A DNA stretch of 64,000 bases from Flavobacteriaceae bacterium (GTDB taxonomy: Bacteria > Bacteroidota > Bacteroidia > Flavobacteriales > Flavobacteriaceae): NCBI GenBank assembly GCA_009827225.1, contig WUAI01000001.1:106961-170960 (forward strand), read 5' to 3'. A program made the position numbers and the translations under genes. The notes beneath the pieces are model-generated. The model was not told where the DNA came from. It ran no database searches and worked only from the letters and a program-made list of their open reading frames with translations. Positions 17,233 through 25,197 of the stretch are shown here, piece after piece; the stretch's first letter is position 1, and each line of letters opens with the position of its first letter.

Positions 17233-18114
17233 CTATTTGGTTTTTAGCGGGTACAATTCTTGTTCCAAAAATCCTTGTGGGAAGTTTTCATCTCCACTAA
17301 ATCCTAATTCTATATCCCGGCCATCACTTGGAATATGATTGGTTTTGAATATATAATCCCAAAGGCTAAGAGATAATCCAAAATTTACTCCGTATTTTCT
17401 TTCTTTCGGAAGGTGCTTCGCATGATGCCAGATATGCATTTTTGGATTATTGAAGATATATTTCAGTATTCCGTAATCCCATCCAAGGTTGGCATGATTT
17501 AAATGTCCTATGGCCAACGCACTAAAATGGACAATGGCCACTTGTTGTACATCGAAACCACCAATTATCGCAATAGGGACGTACAATAGCGATTTATATA
17601 CTACAGGCTCCATCCAGTGGTATCTCAAGTGAGCGGCAAACCCCATTTCTTTTACACTATGGTGCACTTTATGAAAGTTCCATAAAATGGGGACTCTGTG
17701 CAACAACCTATGAGTGTTCCATTGAACAAAATCGGAAACCAGGAAGAAAATGAGTAATCCGGCCCACAGCGGAAGTGACTTAACATCAAATAACTGAAAA
17801 CTCTGCACGGATAAGCCTACCGTTCCCAGTATATCATTAAAGAACGCTTCCGCAGAATTCGATAAAGCGATCAGGACGATCAGGTTTAACAGGAAAAAAT
17901 TAAAGAACATATAAAAAGTATCCAGCCAAAAGTCTTTTCTAAACAACCGCTGTTCTTTTCTCCAAGGGAACAAGATTTCAAGGATCCAAACGATCAGGGA
18001 CACGGCAATGAGTCCGTAGAAATAATTTTCCCAATGGAAACGGGTGATCAGGTCGATCAAATAATCGAAATATCCTGAATAGGAATCTTTTATTATCTCA
18101 AGGTATTTATCCAT
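17233..18114 (-). CDS. sterol desaturase / fatty acid hydroxylase superfamily membrane protein
   Basis: A 293-residue integral membrane enzyme with about four to five helices and the diiron His clusters of the superfamily: HRLLHR near residue 135, HKVHH near 149, HLNHANLGW and HIWHHAKH near 230. These enzymes use O2 to hydroxylate, desaturate or oxidatively cleave lipids (for example sterol desaturases and alkylglycerol monooxygenase). It lies 25 bases after arsM and 24 bases before the DUF547 gene, inside the arsenosugar operon. A role in making an arsenolipid, or in modifying the lipid carrying the arsenosugar, is an attractive but untested inference. Substrate unknown. Confidence 0.85.
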   Translation of the reverse strand: MDKYLEIIKDSYSGYFDYLIDLITRFHWENYFYGLIAVSLIVWILEILFPWRKEQRLFRKDFWLDTFYMFFNFFLLNLIVLIALSNSAEAFFNDILGTVGLSVQSFQLFDVKSLPLWAGLLIFFLVSDFVQWNTHRLLHRVPILWNFHKVHHSVKEMGFAAHLRYHWMEPVVYKSLLYVPIAIIGGFDVQQVAIVHFSALAIGHLNHANLGWDYGILKYIFNNPKMHIWHHAKHLPKERKYGVNFGLSLSLWDYIFKTNHIPSDGRDIELGFSGDENFPQGFLEQELYPLKTK

Positions 18115-18139
18115 AGCAAGATGGAATCAAATAGTTTAT

Positions 18140-19108
18140 TTAGCAACAGCCACCGCCATCATAATGGAAGGTCGATTCGCTGATGTAAATGTCGTCACGG
18201 CCAAGATCTGCCAGATTTTGGGCAGTTTTATCACAAATTGCGATAGGTTGGTTTTTCAAAAGAATATGTCCTTTCTGGTCGTCCAGGTATTCCTCTTCGC
18301 CAAAATAGATAGCTGCCTTGCCCGTGAACACACAGGGTCCATCCTCGGGCATAGGATCCTTGATGGCTGCAACTTCAATGGATTCTATATAGATCAATTC
18401 ATCGGTTGGGTAGTGCTTAGGATCCAAAATACGATATGGTTTTCTGGCTCGGATTTCAATAGTTCCAAATCCAACATCGGTCAGGGCTTTTACATAGTCT
18501 TTTATCGGTAAACTACCACTCAAACAAAGTGCACGCAGTCGTTCATCGTTGCGAAGCGTTTCATTCATTGGCTGTTCGCAGGTAGGATCACTCATAACCA
18601 ACCGGCCATGAGGTTTCAGAACTCGATACATTTCTTCGATGGCTCTTTTGAGATCTTCTTCTTTAAAGATATTGAACAAACAATTCTGCGCAGCAACATC
18701 GATGCTGTTATCGGGTACCGGCAAATTCATGGCATCTCCTTTACGCAGTTCCACGAATTCACTTTTAAACCAGGAGTTCTCAGATTCAGCTTCTATAAAG
18801 TTTCTCTTCGAAGCCTCCAGCATTTCATCCACCACATCCACACCGATCACACCTCCTTTTTGTCGTGAGAAATAGGAAAATTGCAACAATTCCATACCGC
18901 CACCCACTCCTACGTATAATACTTTGGGGTCGTTCACCAAATCACGAGCATGGACGGTACTTCCACAACCATAATTCATTTCCTGCATGATCTTGGGGAT
19001 TTTAAGTCCGGGCAATTCCCAAATGGGATTGGTGGTACAGCAAAGACCCACATCCGGGGTTAATGCCGCTTCTTTATAAACTTCATGGGTAGTGTCCAAA
19101 TAACTCAT
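18140..19108 (-). CDS. arsM: arsenite methyltransferase ArsM, arsenosugar type
   Basis: A 322-residue SAM-dependent methyltransferase matching ArsM of arsenosugar clusters. The N-terminal segment GLCCTTNPIW (C23, C24) and C48 in NYGCGS precede the SAM-binding loop LYVGVGGGMELL at residues 64-75. C177 in SDPTCEQPM and C195 in LCLSGSL correspond to the thiol ligands for As(III). The C-terminus carries DGGGCC, as in other long ArsM proteins. It methylates As(III) to mono- and dimethylated forms in the cytosol, the dimethyl product being the substrate of ArsS. It is separated by 58 bases from the PNP gene upstream, the largest gap in the cluster, so an extra promoter is possible. Confidence 0.92.
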   Translation of the reverse strand: MSYLDTTHEVYKEAALTPDVGLCCTTNPIWELPGLKIPKIMQEMNYGCGSTVHARDLVNDPKVLYVGVGGGMELLQFSYFSRQKGGVIGVDVVDEMLEASKRNFIEAESENSWFKSEFVELRKGDAMNLPVPDNSIDVAAQNCLFNIFKEEDLKRAIEEMYRVLKPHGRLVMSDPTCEQPMNETLRNDERLRALCLSGSLPIKDYVKALTDVGFGTIEIRARKPYRILDPKHYPTDELIYIESIEVAAIKDPMPEDGPCVFTGKAAIYFGEEEYLDDQKGHILLKNQPIAICDKTAQNLADLGRDDIYISESTFHYDGGGCC

Positions 19109-19166
19109 AATCTTCGTTCTTGAGGGTATGATAAGTATGTCGGTTCAGAATCCTGAACTTTACTTT

Positions 19167-19979
19167 TTATATCGCTTTTATCAATTCGGTAAATATAGTG
19201 ATCATATCCGGTTCAGCTTTACCGGCCATCGCAATTATATCTGCAATGTCCACGGGCTCCAGATTATCCGGATCACATTCATCCGTAAGTACTGAAATCG
19301 CCGCAACGGGCAGGTTGAGGTGATTGGCAACGATCACTTCAGGAACCGTACTCATTCCAACAGCATCGGCACCAATGATCTTTAAATATCGATACTCGGC
19401 ACGTGTTTCCAATTGGGGTCCCACTACACTGGCATATACTCCTTCGTGTAGTTTGATATTTTTTTCTGAAGCAATTCTTCGAATCTGATCGTTCAAATCT
19501 GTATCATAGGGAGCACTCATATCTACAAATCGCTCTCCCAACTGCTCGACACCTTTAAATGCCAATGGAGATCCGCCTTGTAGGTTGATGTGATCTTCTA
19601 TCAGCATAATCTCGCCTTTTTTGAAGTTCAGATTAATTGCACCGGAAGCATTGCTTACTAACAATTTTTTTATGCCCAGTTCTTTCATTACCCGAACCGG
19701 GAACGTAACATCGTTAAAAGAATAGCCCTCATACAAGTGAAATCTTCCCTGCATCAGGATCACTTTTTTGCCGGACAGCATACCGTAAATAAGTTTCCCT
19801 TTATGAAATTCCACCGTTGCAGTTGGGAAGCTTGGAATATGATTATAGCTCATTTCCGCTAAAATTTCAACATGATCGATGATCTGACCCAAACCGGTTC
19901 CCAAAATGATCCCGATCTCTGGGGACTCAAACCCACGTTGTTCCAAAAATTCAACAGCTTCTCTTATAAATTTTACCAT
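19167..19979 (-). CDS. purine nucleoside phosphorylase
   Basis: A 270-residue trimeric-type (PNP/MTAP) nucleoside phosphorylase. Visible motifs: ILGTGLGQIID near residue 25 (phosphate loop), HKGKLIYG, QGRFHLYEGY, VSNASGAINLNF, EDHINL, and the base-binding QLETRAEYR and GADAVGMSTVPE. It probably cleaves adenine from an arsenic-containing nucleoside (5'-deoxy-5'-dimethylarsinoyl-adenosine) to release the ribose phosphate, in addition to or instead of purine salvage. Location between the TIGR04282 gene (1-base overlap) and arsM supports the arsenosugar role. Its preference for adenine nucleosides cannot be read from sequence with certainty. Confidence 0.88.
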   Translation of the reverse strand: MVKFIREAVEFLEQRGFESPEIGIILGTGLGQIIDHVEILAEMSYNHIPSFPTATVEFHKGKLIYGMLSGKKVILMQGRFHLYEGYSFNDVTFPVRVMKELGIKKLLVSNASGAINLNFKKGEIMLIEDHINLQGGSPLAFKGVEQLGERFVDMSAPYDTDLNDQIRRIASEKNIKLHEGVYASVVGPQLETRAEYRYLKIIGADAVGMSTVPEVIVANHLNLPVAAISVLTDECDPDNLEPVDIADIIAMAGKAEPDMITIFTELIKAI

Positions 19980-20599
19980 TATTCTTTGAATTTTACTTCT
20001 TTTAAAAACGGCTGGAACGCTTTGTTATCTTTAATATCCTCATAGACGTCCACATCGTTTCTCGGCTCCAAAAGCGCCATCGTTTCATGTTCTAAATGTA
20101 TCAAAGTATCTTCTAATACCGATGATGTGCCCCACTTTTTATTATGAAAGATTTCTGAATTCAATTTTCGCATTCCCAGGAGATAGTAGCCGCCATCCTC
20201 CGCCGGACCCACTACAAAATCTTTTTGTTCCAAAAGCTCAAAGGATTGCTCTATGTCCTTGGCAGTAAGATCGTATATATCACTGCCGATGATCACTATT
20301 TCAGTATACCCATCATCAAAGCCTTCTGTAAAGGCGTTGAGCATTCGTTCTCCTAAATCATTGCCTTCCTGTACTTTTTTGGTATAAATCTCCGGATTCC
20401 AACCGTCGGATTCTACGATCTTCTCGGTATAATACACTCGCTTATCTACTGCCAATTTATGCGTGATCGCGACGGTATGCTGTAATAAGAACTTATAGAT
20501 TTCGAGGGCTGCTTCATCTCCAATAGTGGCAGCCAGTCTCGTTTTGCATTTTCCCAATTCGGGATTTCGGGTAAAAATTAAGAGTAGTCTCTTAGTCAT
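19979..20599 (-). CDS. TIGR04282 family arsenosugar biosynthesis transferase (DUF2064)
   Basis: A 206-residue protein of the DUF2064/TIGR04282 family, which has a nucleotidyl/glycosyltransferase-like fold. Motifs: FTRNPELGKCKTRL at the N-terminus (nucleotide-binding loop), IGSDIYDLTAKDIEQSF and the strongly conserved VGPAEDGGYYLLGM near residue 135. Family members occur in arsenosugar clusters together with TIGR04283 and probably activate or transfer the sugar part of the arsenosugar. It overlaps the rhodanese gene by 8 bases upstream and PNP by 1 base downstream, showing tight coupling. Substrate not established. Confidence 0.9.
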   Translation of the reverse strand: MTKRLLLIFTRNPELGKCKTRLAATIGDEAALEIYKFLLQHTVAITHKLAVDKRVYYTEKIVESDGWNPEIYTKKVQEGNDLGERMLNAFTEGFDDGYTEIVIIGSDIYDLTAKDIEQSFELLEQKDFVVGPAEDGGYYLLGMRKLNSEIFHNKKWGTSSVLEDTLIHLEHETMALLEPRNDVDVYEDIKDNKAFQPFLKEVKFKE

Positions 20600-21098
20600 A
20601 GACTTTTTTTCCTTTGGTCAGCCATTTTCCCCAATACCTTGAGAAAGTATGTACGTTCTCTGTTTCATCACCATCCGGTGTTAGTACCGGATATCCCTTG
20701 TTTTTCCATTCGATGATACCACCATACAGGTTTCTTACGTTTTCGAAACCCGCTTTTTGAAGCTTTTCTCCAATGGTTTCGCTTCGAACACCCAATGAAC
20801 AAAATACCACAATGGCCGTTTCTTTATCTGTAATTTCTTCGGAAATTTTCTCAGCCGAAAATTCGTTATACCCAATCAACCTGGCCCCTTCAATGGTGCT
20901 AACAGCGAACTCTTCCGGTTCACGTGCATCCAGAATCACCACATTTTTATTGACCTGGTTCATGCGAAGTTCTTCCACCGATATATAGGGAATGCTACCG
21001 CTATTGAATTGATCGAGAACGTCTTCAAAGGTTTTTTGAGAAAATCCGGCTTCTATGACAACAAAAACCAGGAAAAAAGGAATCAGGGATTTCATCAT
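20592..21098 (-). CDS. secreted rhodanese-like protein
   Basis: A 168-residue protein with a signal peptide (MMKSLIPFFLVFVVIEAGFSQ) and one rhodanese domain. DAREPEEFAVSTIEGA is the substrate-side motif, and the active-site Cys is in VFCSLGVRSE, with a six-residue loop typical of sulfurtransferases. It ends with a ridge GGIIEWKNKGYPV. It may deliver or handle sulfur, possibly to make thio-arsenosugars, or it may act as a stress thiol carrier; neither is shown. Overlaps the radical SAM arsS gene by 4 bases and the TIGR04282 gene by 8 bases, so it belongs to the arsenosugar operon. Its export contrasts with the cytosolic enzymes beside it. Confidence 0.85.
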   Translation of the reverse strand: MMKSLIPFFLVFVVIEAGFSQKTFEDVLDQFNSGSIPYISVEELRMNQVNKNVVILDAREPEEFAVSTIEGARLIGYNEFSAEKISEEITDKETAIVVFCSLGVRSETIGEKLQKAGFENVRNLYGGIIEWKNKGYPVLTPDGDETENVHTFSRYWGKWLTKGKKVYD

Positions 21099-22159
21099 GC
21101 AACAGTTCCCTGACAGCTACTACCGGCACCTGCGGTGCATCCGTAACAGTGTTGGGAAATAATAATATTTCTATTGTTCAGTAGTTCTTCGTTGTAGTCT
21201 TTGATGTGTTTTACTTTACTGGCAACTTTAAGCCCAAGCATTTGATTGAAATCACAATCATAGAGCCAGCCATCCCAACTTACAGAAATGGTATTGGTGC
21301 ACATCACATTTCCAACGGCAGCAGGATTGTAGGCGTCTACCAATTGATACATATAATCTTCATAATTGTCGGAGGCAATCAGGTAATCCAAAAACCTGGA
21401 AATTGGCAAATTGGTGATGGCAAATAAATTGTGAAAGTGGATTCCAAAATCTTCCATCAAAGCCTTTTTAAAGTCTTTTTCCATGCTGGCCTGGTCTCCC
21501 GGAAGGAAGGCACCGCTTGGGTTGTACACAAGATCGAGTCGAAGATCGCTGTCTGGCATCCCATATCCCACTTCATTTAACTGCTGCAATGCTTGAATAG
21601 AAGCATCAAACACACCGTCTCCTCGTTGCTTATCGGTTTTACCTCTGGTCCAATGTGGCATGCTGCTTACAACATGAACATTGTGCTTTTTAAAGAATTC
21701 GGGAAGGTCATGGTACTTTTTGTTGGCCCTTATGATAGTTAGGTTCGACCGGACAATAAAGTCCTGGATACCTGCTTTACTTGCTTCTTCTACAAACCAT
21801 CTGAAGTCAGGATTCATTTCAGGCGCACCTCCTGTAAGATCAAGTGTGTGAGCGCCTGTGTTCCGTATCACCTCGAGGCATTGCTCCATCGTTTCACGGG
21901 TCATGATCTCTTTTCGGTCTGGCCCTGCATCCACATGACAATGCTCGCAAACCTGGTTACACATATAACCCACATTAATTTGAAGTATTTCAAGTTTACG
22001 TGGCCTGAGAGGAAACTGATTGGTTTCTTTGATCTTGTCCGCAAAAGTGGGCAATTCACCATCCTGAAAAATGCCATTGCTCAAAATTTCCAACTGTTTG
22101 TTGGCCTTGGCAAGTTCGCTTTCTCTTTTGTGTAGGGATTGAGTTCTAGGCTTGGTCAT
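21095..22159 (-). CDS. arsS: arsenosugar biosynthesis radical SAM protein ArsS
   Basis: A 354-residue radical SAM enzyme. The [4Fe-4S] motif CxxxCxxC is NVGYMCNQVCEHC (C67, C71, C74), followed by LDLTGGAPEMNPDF, RSNLTI and SSMPHWTRGKTDKQRGDGVFD. C-terminal Cys elements are YDCDFNQMLG and CYGCTAGAGSSCQG, which in some relatives include selenocysteine; here no in-frame TGA is needed. ArsS is reported to add the 5'-deoxyadenosyl group from SAM to dimethylarsenic, forming the arsenic-carbon bond of the arsenosugar nucleoside. It lies 3 bases after the CMD-type gene and overlaps the rhodanese by 4 bases. Cytosolic; oxygen-sensitive cluster expected. Confidence 0.93.
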   Translation of the reverse strand: MTKPRTQSLHKRESELAKANKQLEILSNGIFQDGELPTFADKIKETNQFPLRPRKLEILQINVGYMCNQVCEHCHVDAGPDRKEIMTRETMEQCLEVIRNTGAHTLDLTGGAPEMNPDFRWFVEEASKAGIQDFIVRSNLTIIRANKKYHDLPEFFKKHNVHVVSSMPHWTRGKTDKQRGDGVFDASIQALQQLNEVGYGMPDSDLRLDLVYNPSGAFLPGDQASMEKDFKKALMEDFGIHFHNLFAITNLPISRFLDYLIASDNYEDYMYQLVDAYNPAAVGNVMCTNTISVSWDGWLYDCDFNQMLGLKVASKVKHIKDYNEELLNNRNIIISQHCYGCTAGAGSSCQGTVA

Positions 22160-22162
22160 ATA

Positions 22163-22492
22163 TTATCCGTCAAGTTTGTTCACTTTATTCATCATCATAA
22201 CACCATGTACCAAACTGGCACCACTTTTAATAGCAGCACCCACATGAACAGCTTCCATCATTTCCTCTTTGGTAACTCCTCTTTGAAGGCCATCTTTGGT
22301 GTATGCATCGATACAATACGGACATTGTTCGGTATGCGCAACCGCCAGGGCGATCAAGGATTTTTCACGTGCGGTTAACGCCCCTTCCTCAAATACTTTT
22401 CCATAGTAATCGAAAAATTTCGTTCCTAGCTCTTCACTCCATTCGGTGATATCACCAAACTTACGGAGGTCTTTGGGATCGTAATACGACAT
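22163..22492 (-). CDS. arsenosugar-associated peroxidase-like (AhpD/CMD) protein
   Basis: A 109-residue protein of the carboxymuconolactone decarboxylase/AhpD fold. The AhpD-type motif is visible as AHTEQCPYCIDAYTK (C57 and C60), preceded by the helix ALTAREKSLIALAV. This subgroup accompanies arsenosugar genes and is called arsenosugar biosynthesis-associated peroxidase-like protein. It probably acts as a CxxC thiol-disulfide protein, for example to reduce trivalent arsenical intermediates or peroxide. It is the first gene of the cluster; the 113 bases upstream hold a candidate promoter and a dyad. Confidence 0.88.
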   Translation of the reverse strand: MSYYDPKDLRKFGDITEWSEELGTKFFDYYGKVFEEGALTAREKSLIALAVAHTEQCPYCIDAYTKDGLQRGVTKEEMMEAVHVGAAIKSGASLVHGVMMMNKVNKLDG

Positions 22493-22516
22493 AGTGTTTT
22501 CTGTTTAAATACGGAA

Positions 22517-22541
22517 CCGAAGGAAATTTGGTTTTCTTCGG
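22517..22541. promoter_or_regulatory. dyad in the arsenosugar operon leader
   Basis: The 10-base arms CCGAAGGAAA and TTTTCTTCGG pair with one wobble/mismatch around a 5-base loop. The dyad lies 25 bases before the ATG of the first arsenosugar gene (read leftwards) and just after a TATATTTA sequence resembling the -7 element. It could be an operator or a leader hairpin; no T-tract follows, so termination is unlikely. Confidence 0.4.
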
Positions 22542-22605
22542 AAGCGTAAATATAACGAAGTAGTCTCTTAAAAGGAGGAAAGCTTACTAAGATTTTCAGA
22601 AAATT

Positions 22606-23358
22606 TCAGTCAAAGGAATAGGTGAGTCCAGTACTGAAATCGTATTGCGATTTAGGGATTCCTACAGCGGGAAAAGCATCAAAAATAAAGGTGTAAGTGG
22701 TGTTCACCGCAAAATTCTTAAAAAGGGTTACCAGGAGTGAACTCTGACTCGAAATCCGATAATCGTTAAACTTGTCCAATTGCGGCTGATAGTAGGTGGT
22801 GCTTACCAGCGTGATATTGTCTGTTGGATACAAGCTGAATGATAAATACGTACTACCTCTGAAGTCTCTTTGCAGCGGAGTAATTCCATCGGTAACCTCT
22901 TCTTGTTCATACATGATCAGGGTCCCTAAATAGAATTTATATTTTTCTGAAGTCGTTAGTTTAAACCTGGGTCCTGTACCTATAAGTCCGCGAAAATCAA
23001 TCAGGTTAACCTTGTTATACTGGCCCTGCAGAAATACTTCCCAGGCGATTCTGCGATGAAACCGATAATTGTGCCTGAAATGGGTGATCCCGCTATTCTC
23101 AAATTTGTTGCCCTCTATCTTTTGGAACTTCAAATCATTTTTGAAAAGTACCAGGTGTTTATTCATTTTATACTGAATGTGAATATCACTTCCGAGTATG
23201 ACAAAATCGTTCACGTTACGCTTCAAAGCGAAATTTGCACTCAACGATCCGGACCATCCTGAAGTGTCGGTCACACGACGAAGTGATTCTGCATTTAATA
23301 TCTGAGCTTCTGCGGAAATAGAAATTGTCAATAAAACAATGAAAAATTTGAATTTCAT
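22606..23358 (-). CDS. DUF481-like outer-membrane protein
   Basis: A 250-residue protein with signal peptide MKFKFFIVLLTISISAEA and a beta-rich barrel body that fits DUF481 (YdiY-type). Segments include NAESLRRVTDTSGWSGSLSA after the signal and the barrel strands ending in YDFSTGLTYSFD. It has a terminal FD rather than Phe alone. It is on the same strand as the arsenosugar operon, 113 bases upstream of its first gene, with no shared function evident. DUF481 proteins are outer-membrane proteins of unknown use. Confidence 0.75.
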   Translation of the reverse strand: MKFKFFIVLLTISISAEAQILNAESLRRVTDTSGWSGSLSANFALKRNVNDFVILGSDIHIQYKMNKHLVLFKNDLKFQKIEGNKFENSGITHFRHNYRFHRRIAWEVFLQGQYNKVNLIDFRGLIGTGPRFKLTTSEKYKFYLGTLIMYEQEEVTDGITPLQRDFRGSTYLSFSLYPTDNITLVSTTYYQPQLDKFNDYRISSQSSLLVTLFKNFAVNTTYTFIFDAFPAVGIPKSQYDFSTGLTYSFD

Positions 23359-23472
23359 TCAACGAAAATTGGTTAGTTCAGATAAAAATAATGAAATCCT
23401 CAAAAATCGGTAACAATAAATAAAAATCTGTACATTTAGGCTTCTTTTTTACCAACCAAATTTGATACTCGC

Positions 23473-25146
23473 ATGGGAAAACTTGAAATTTTAGATTTTA
23501 TCGTTATCGGAGGCTATTTCGCTTTAGTTTTTGGGATAGCATGGTTCGTTACCGTTAAAGAAAAAAGTGGTGCAGATTCCTCCAGTTATTTCTTAGGAGG
23601 AAGAAACTTAGGGTGGTTCGCTATTGGGGCGTCTCTATTTGCCAGTAATATTGGGTCTGAACATTTGATCGGACTCTCAGGAGCTGGTGCTAGAGGAGCT
23701 TTTCCCGAAGCCCAATTTGAGATTCTGGCGGCACTCATCCTACTGCTTTTAGGATGGGTATTTGTACCTTTCTATATCAAGAGTGGGGTATTTACAATGC
23801 CTGAATTTCTTGAAAAACGGTACAATACAGGGGCCCGAAATTACCTGTCTCTGATTTCCATTATTTCCTATGTTTTAACCAAGATATCGTTTACTATTTT
23901 CGCAGGAGCGCTTGTTTTCGAAGTGTTACTGGGAATTCCTTTCTGGACCGGAGCAATCATAACCGTTATTGCCACGGGGCTCTATACCGTTTTTGGGGGA
24001 CTGAAAGCGGTAATTTATACCGATATGGTCCAGTCTATCATCTTTATACTTGGTGGAGCTGCGGCGACCTATTTTGGGCTGCAGGCCATTGGGGGATGGG
24101 ACAACGTGATGACGGCCATTCAGGACAATGCACCCGATCCGGATACCTTCATGAGCTTATTCAGAAATAAAGAATATCCATGGACCGGGGTATTACTGGG
24201 AGCACCTATATTGGGAATATGGTATTGGTGTACGGATCAGTTCATCGTACAGCGGGTACTTTCTGCTAAAAATATTAAAGTCGCAAAACAGGGTACAATT
24301 TTCGGAGGAGCACTGAAATTACTTCCGTTGTTCATCTTCGTGGTGCCCGGAATCATTGCGTATGCATTATCGGTGACCGAGTTCCCTGATCTATTTACCG
24401 TAACGAATCCCATCACCGGGGAAGTTAAAACTACTTCTGATGCTGCCCTGCCGGCATTGATCCTACGTGTGATGCCTGTGGGAATTAAAGGGTTGGTAGT
24501 TGCAGGATTCCTGGCTGCCCTGATGAGTTCACTGTCGAGTGTATTTAATAGTACATCAACGCTGTTTACGTTCGATTTCTATCAAAAATGGAGACCAAAG
24601 GCTTCAGAACGCGAATTGGTAAACGTGGGAAGAATTGCAACTGTTATCCTGGTGATCGTTGGATTGCTTTGGATTCCGTTCATGCAGAAATTGACCGAAG
24701 GTGGTGGAATCTATAAATATCTGCAAAGTGTACAGGCATATATATCACCTCCAATTGCGGCTGCGTTCCTCTTGGGTATATTCTATAAGAAGATTAACGG
24801 TAAAGGTGCCCTGGCGGCACTATGGACCGGCTTCGTGCTAGGAATTGGACGATTGGTTCTTGAGTTTATGAGTCAGGAAGGCGGATTAATGATTTCTGAA
24901 ACTTCTTTGCTAGGTACACTGGTAACAATGAATTTCTTGCACTATGCGATCTTCCTATTTGTTGTAAGTGTGTGTATCATGATACTTGTAAGTTTGTCCA
25001 CGCAAAAAACCTCGAAGGAGATCGATCCTACGTTGGTTTACCAATATGGAGAGAAACGCAAGGAGAATATATTCAAAACGAAGGAATTCGTCCTTACGAT
25101 GCTTATCGTTGCTGCCGTATTAGTAATGTGGTGGGTATTCAGGTAA
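23473..25146 (+). CDS. SLC5 family sodium:sugar symporter (SGLT-like)
   Basis: A 557-residue membrane protein with about 14 helices matching the sodium/solute symporter family. The Na/sugar-site region FLGGRNLGWFAIGASLFASNIGSEHLIGLSG at residues 42-72 is split around helices 1 and 2; GGLKAVIYTDMVQ and WYWCTDQFIVQRVLSAKN are family signatures, and SSLSSVFNSTSTLFTFD contains the second Na-site serines. The Asn-Ile-Gly-Ser-Glu segment favours the sugar-transport branch (vSGLT). It converges on the PfkB kinase of the trehalase operon and probably imports a monosaccharide such as glucose or galactose released outside the cell. Confidence 0.9.
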   Translation: MGKLEILDFIVIGGYFALVFGIAWFVTVKEKSGADSSSYFLGGRNLGWFAIGASLFASNIGSEHLIGLSGAGARGAFPEAQFEILAALILLLLGWVFVPFYIKSGVFTMPEFLEKRYNTGARNYLSLISIISYVLTKISFTIFAGALVFEVLLGIPFWTGAIITVIATGLYTVFGGLKAVIYTDMVQSIIFILGGAAATYFGLQAIGGWDNVMTAIQDNAPDPDTFMSLFRNKEYPWTGVLLGAPILGIWYWCTDQFIVQRVLSAKNIKVAKQGTIFGGALKLLPLFIFVVPGIIAYALSVTEFPDLFTVTNPITGEVKTTSDAALPALILRVMPVGIKGLVVAGFLAALMSSLSSVFNSTSTLFTFDFYQKWRPKASERELVNVGRIATVILVIVGLLWIPFMQKLTEGGGIYKYLQSVQAYISPPIAAAFLLGIFYKKINGKGALAALWTGFVLGIGRLVLEFMSQEGGLMISETSLLGTLVTMNFLHYAIFLFVVSVCIMILVSLSTQKTSKEIDPTLVYQYGEKRKENIFKTKEFVLTMLIVAAVLVMWWVFR

Positions 25147-25172
25147 GTCAATAAAATATCTTGTGAACGGAT

Positions 25173-25197
25173 GTGTTGAGAATTAAATTTTCAACAC
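25173..25197. terminator. weak bidirectional hairpin between SLC5 and kinase genes
   Basis: GTGTTGAGAA and TTTTCAACAC form a 10-base arm pair with one mismatch around TTAAA, covering the convergent stop region. It overlaps the last codons of the kinase gene. It could end transcription of both the symporter and the leftward operon, but the stem is AT-rich. Confidence 0.35.
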
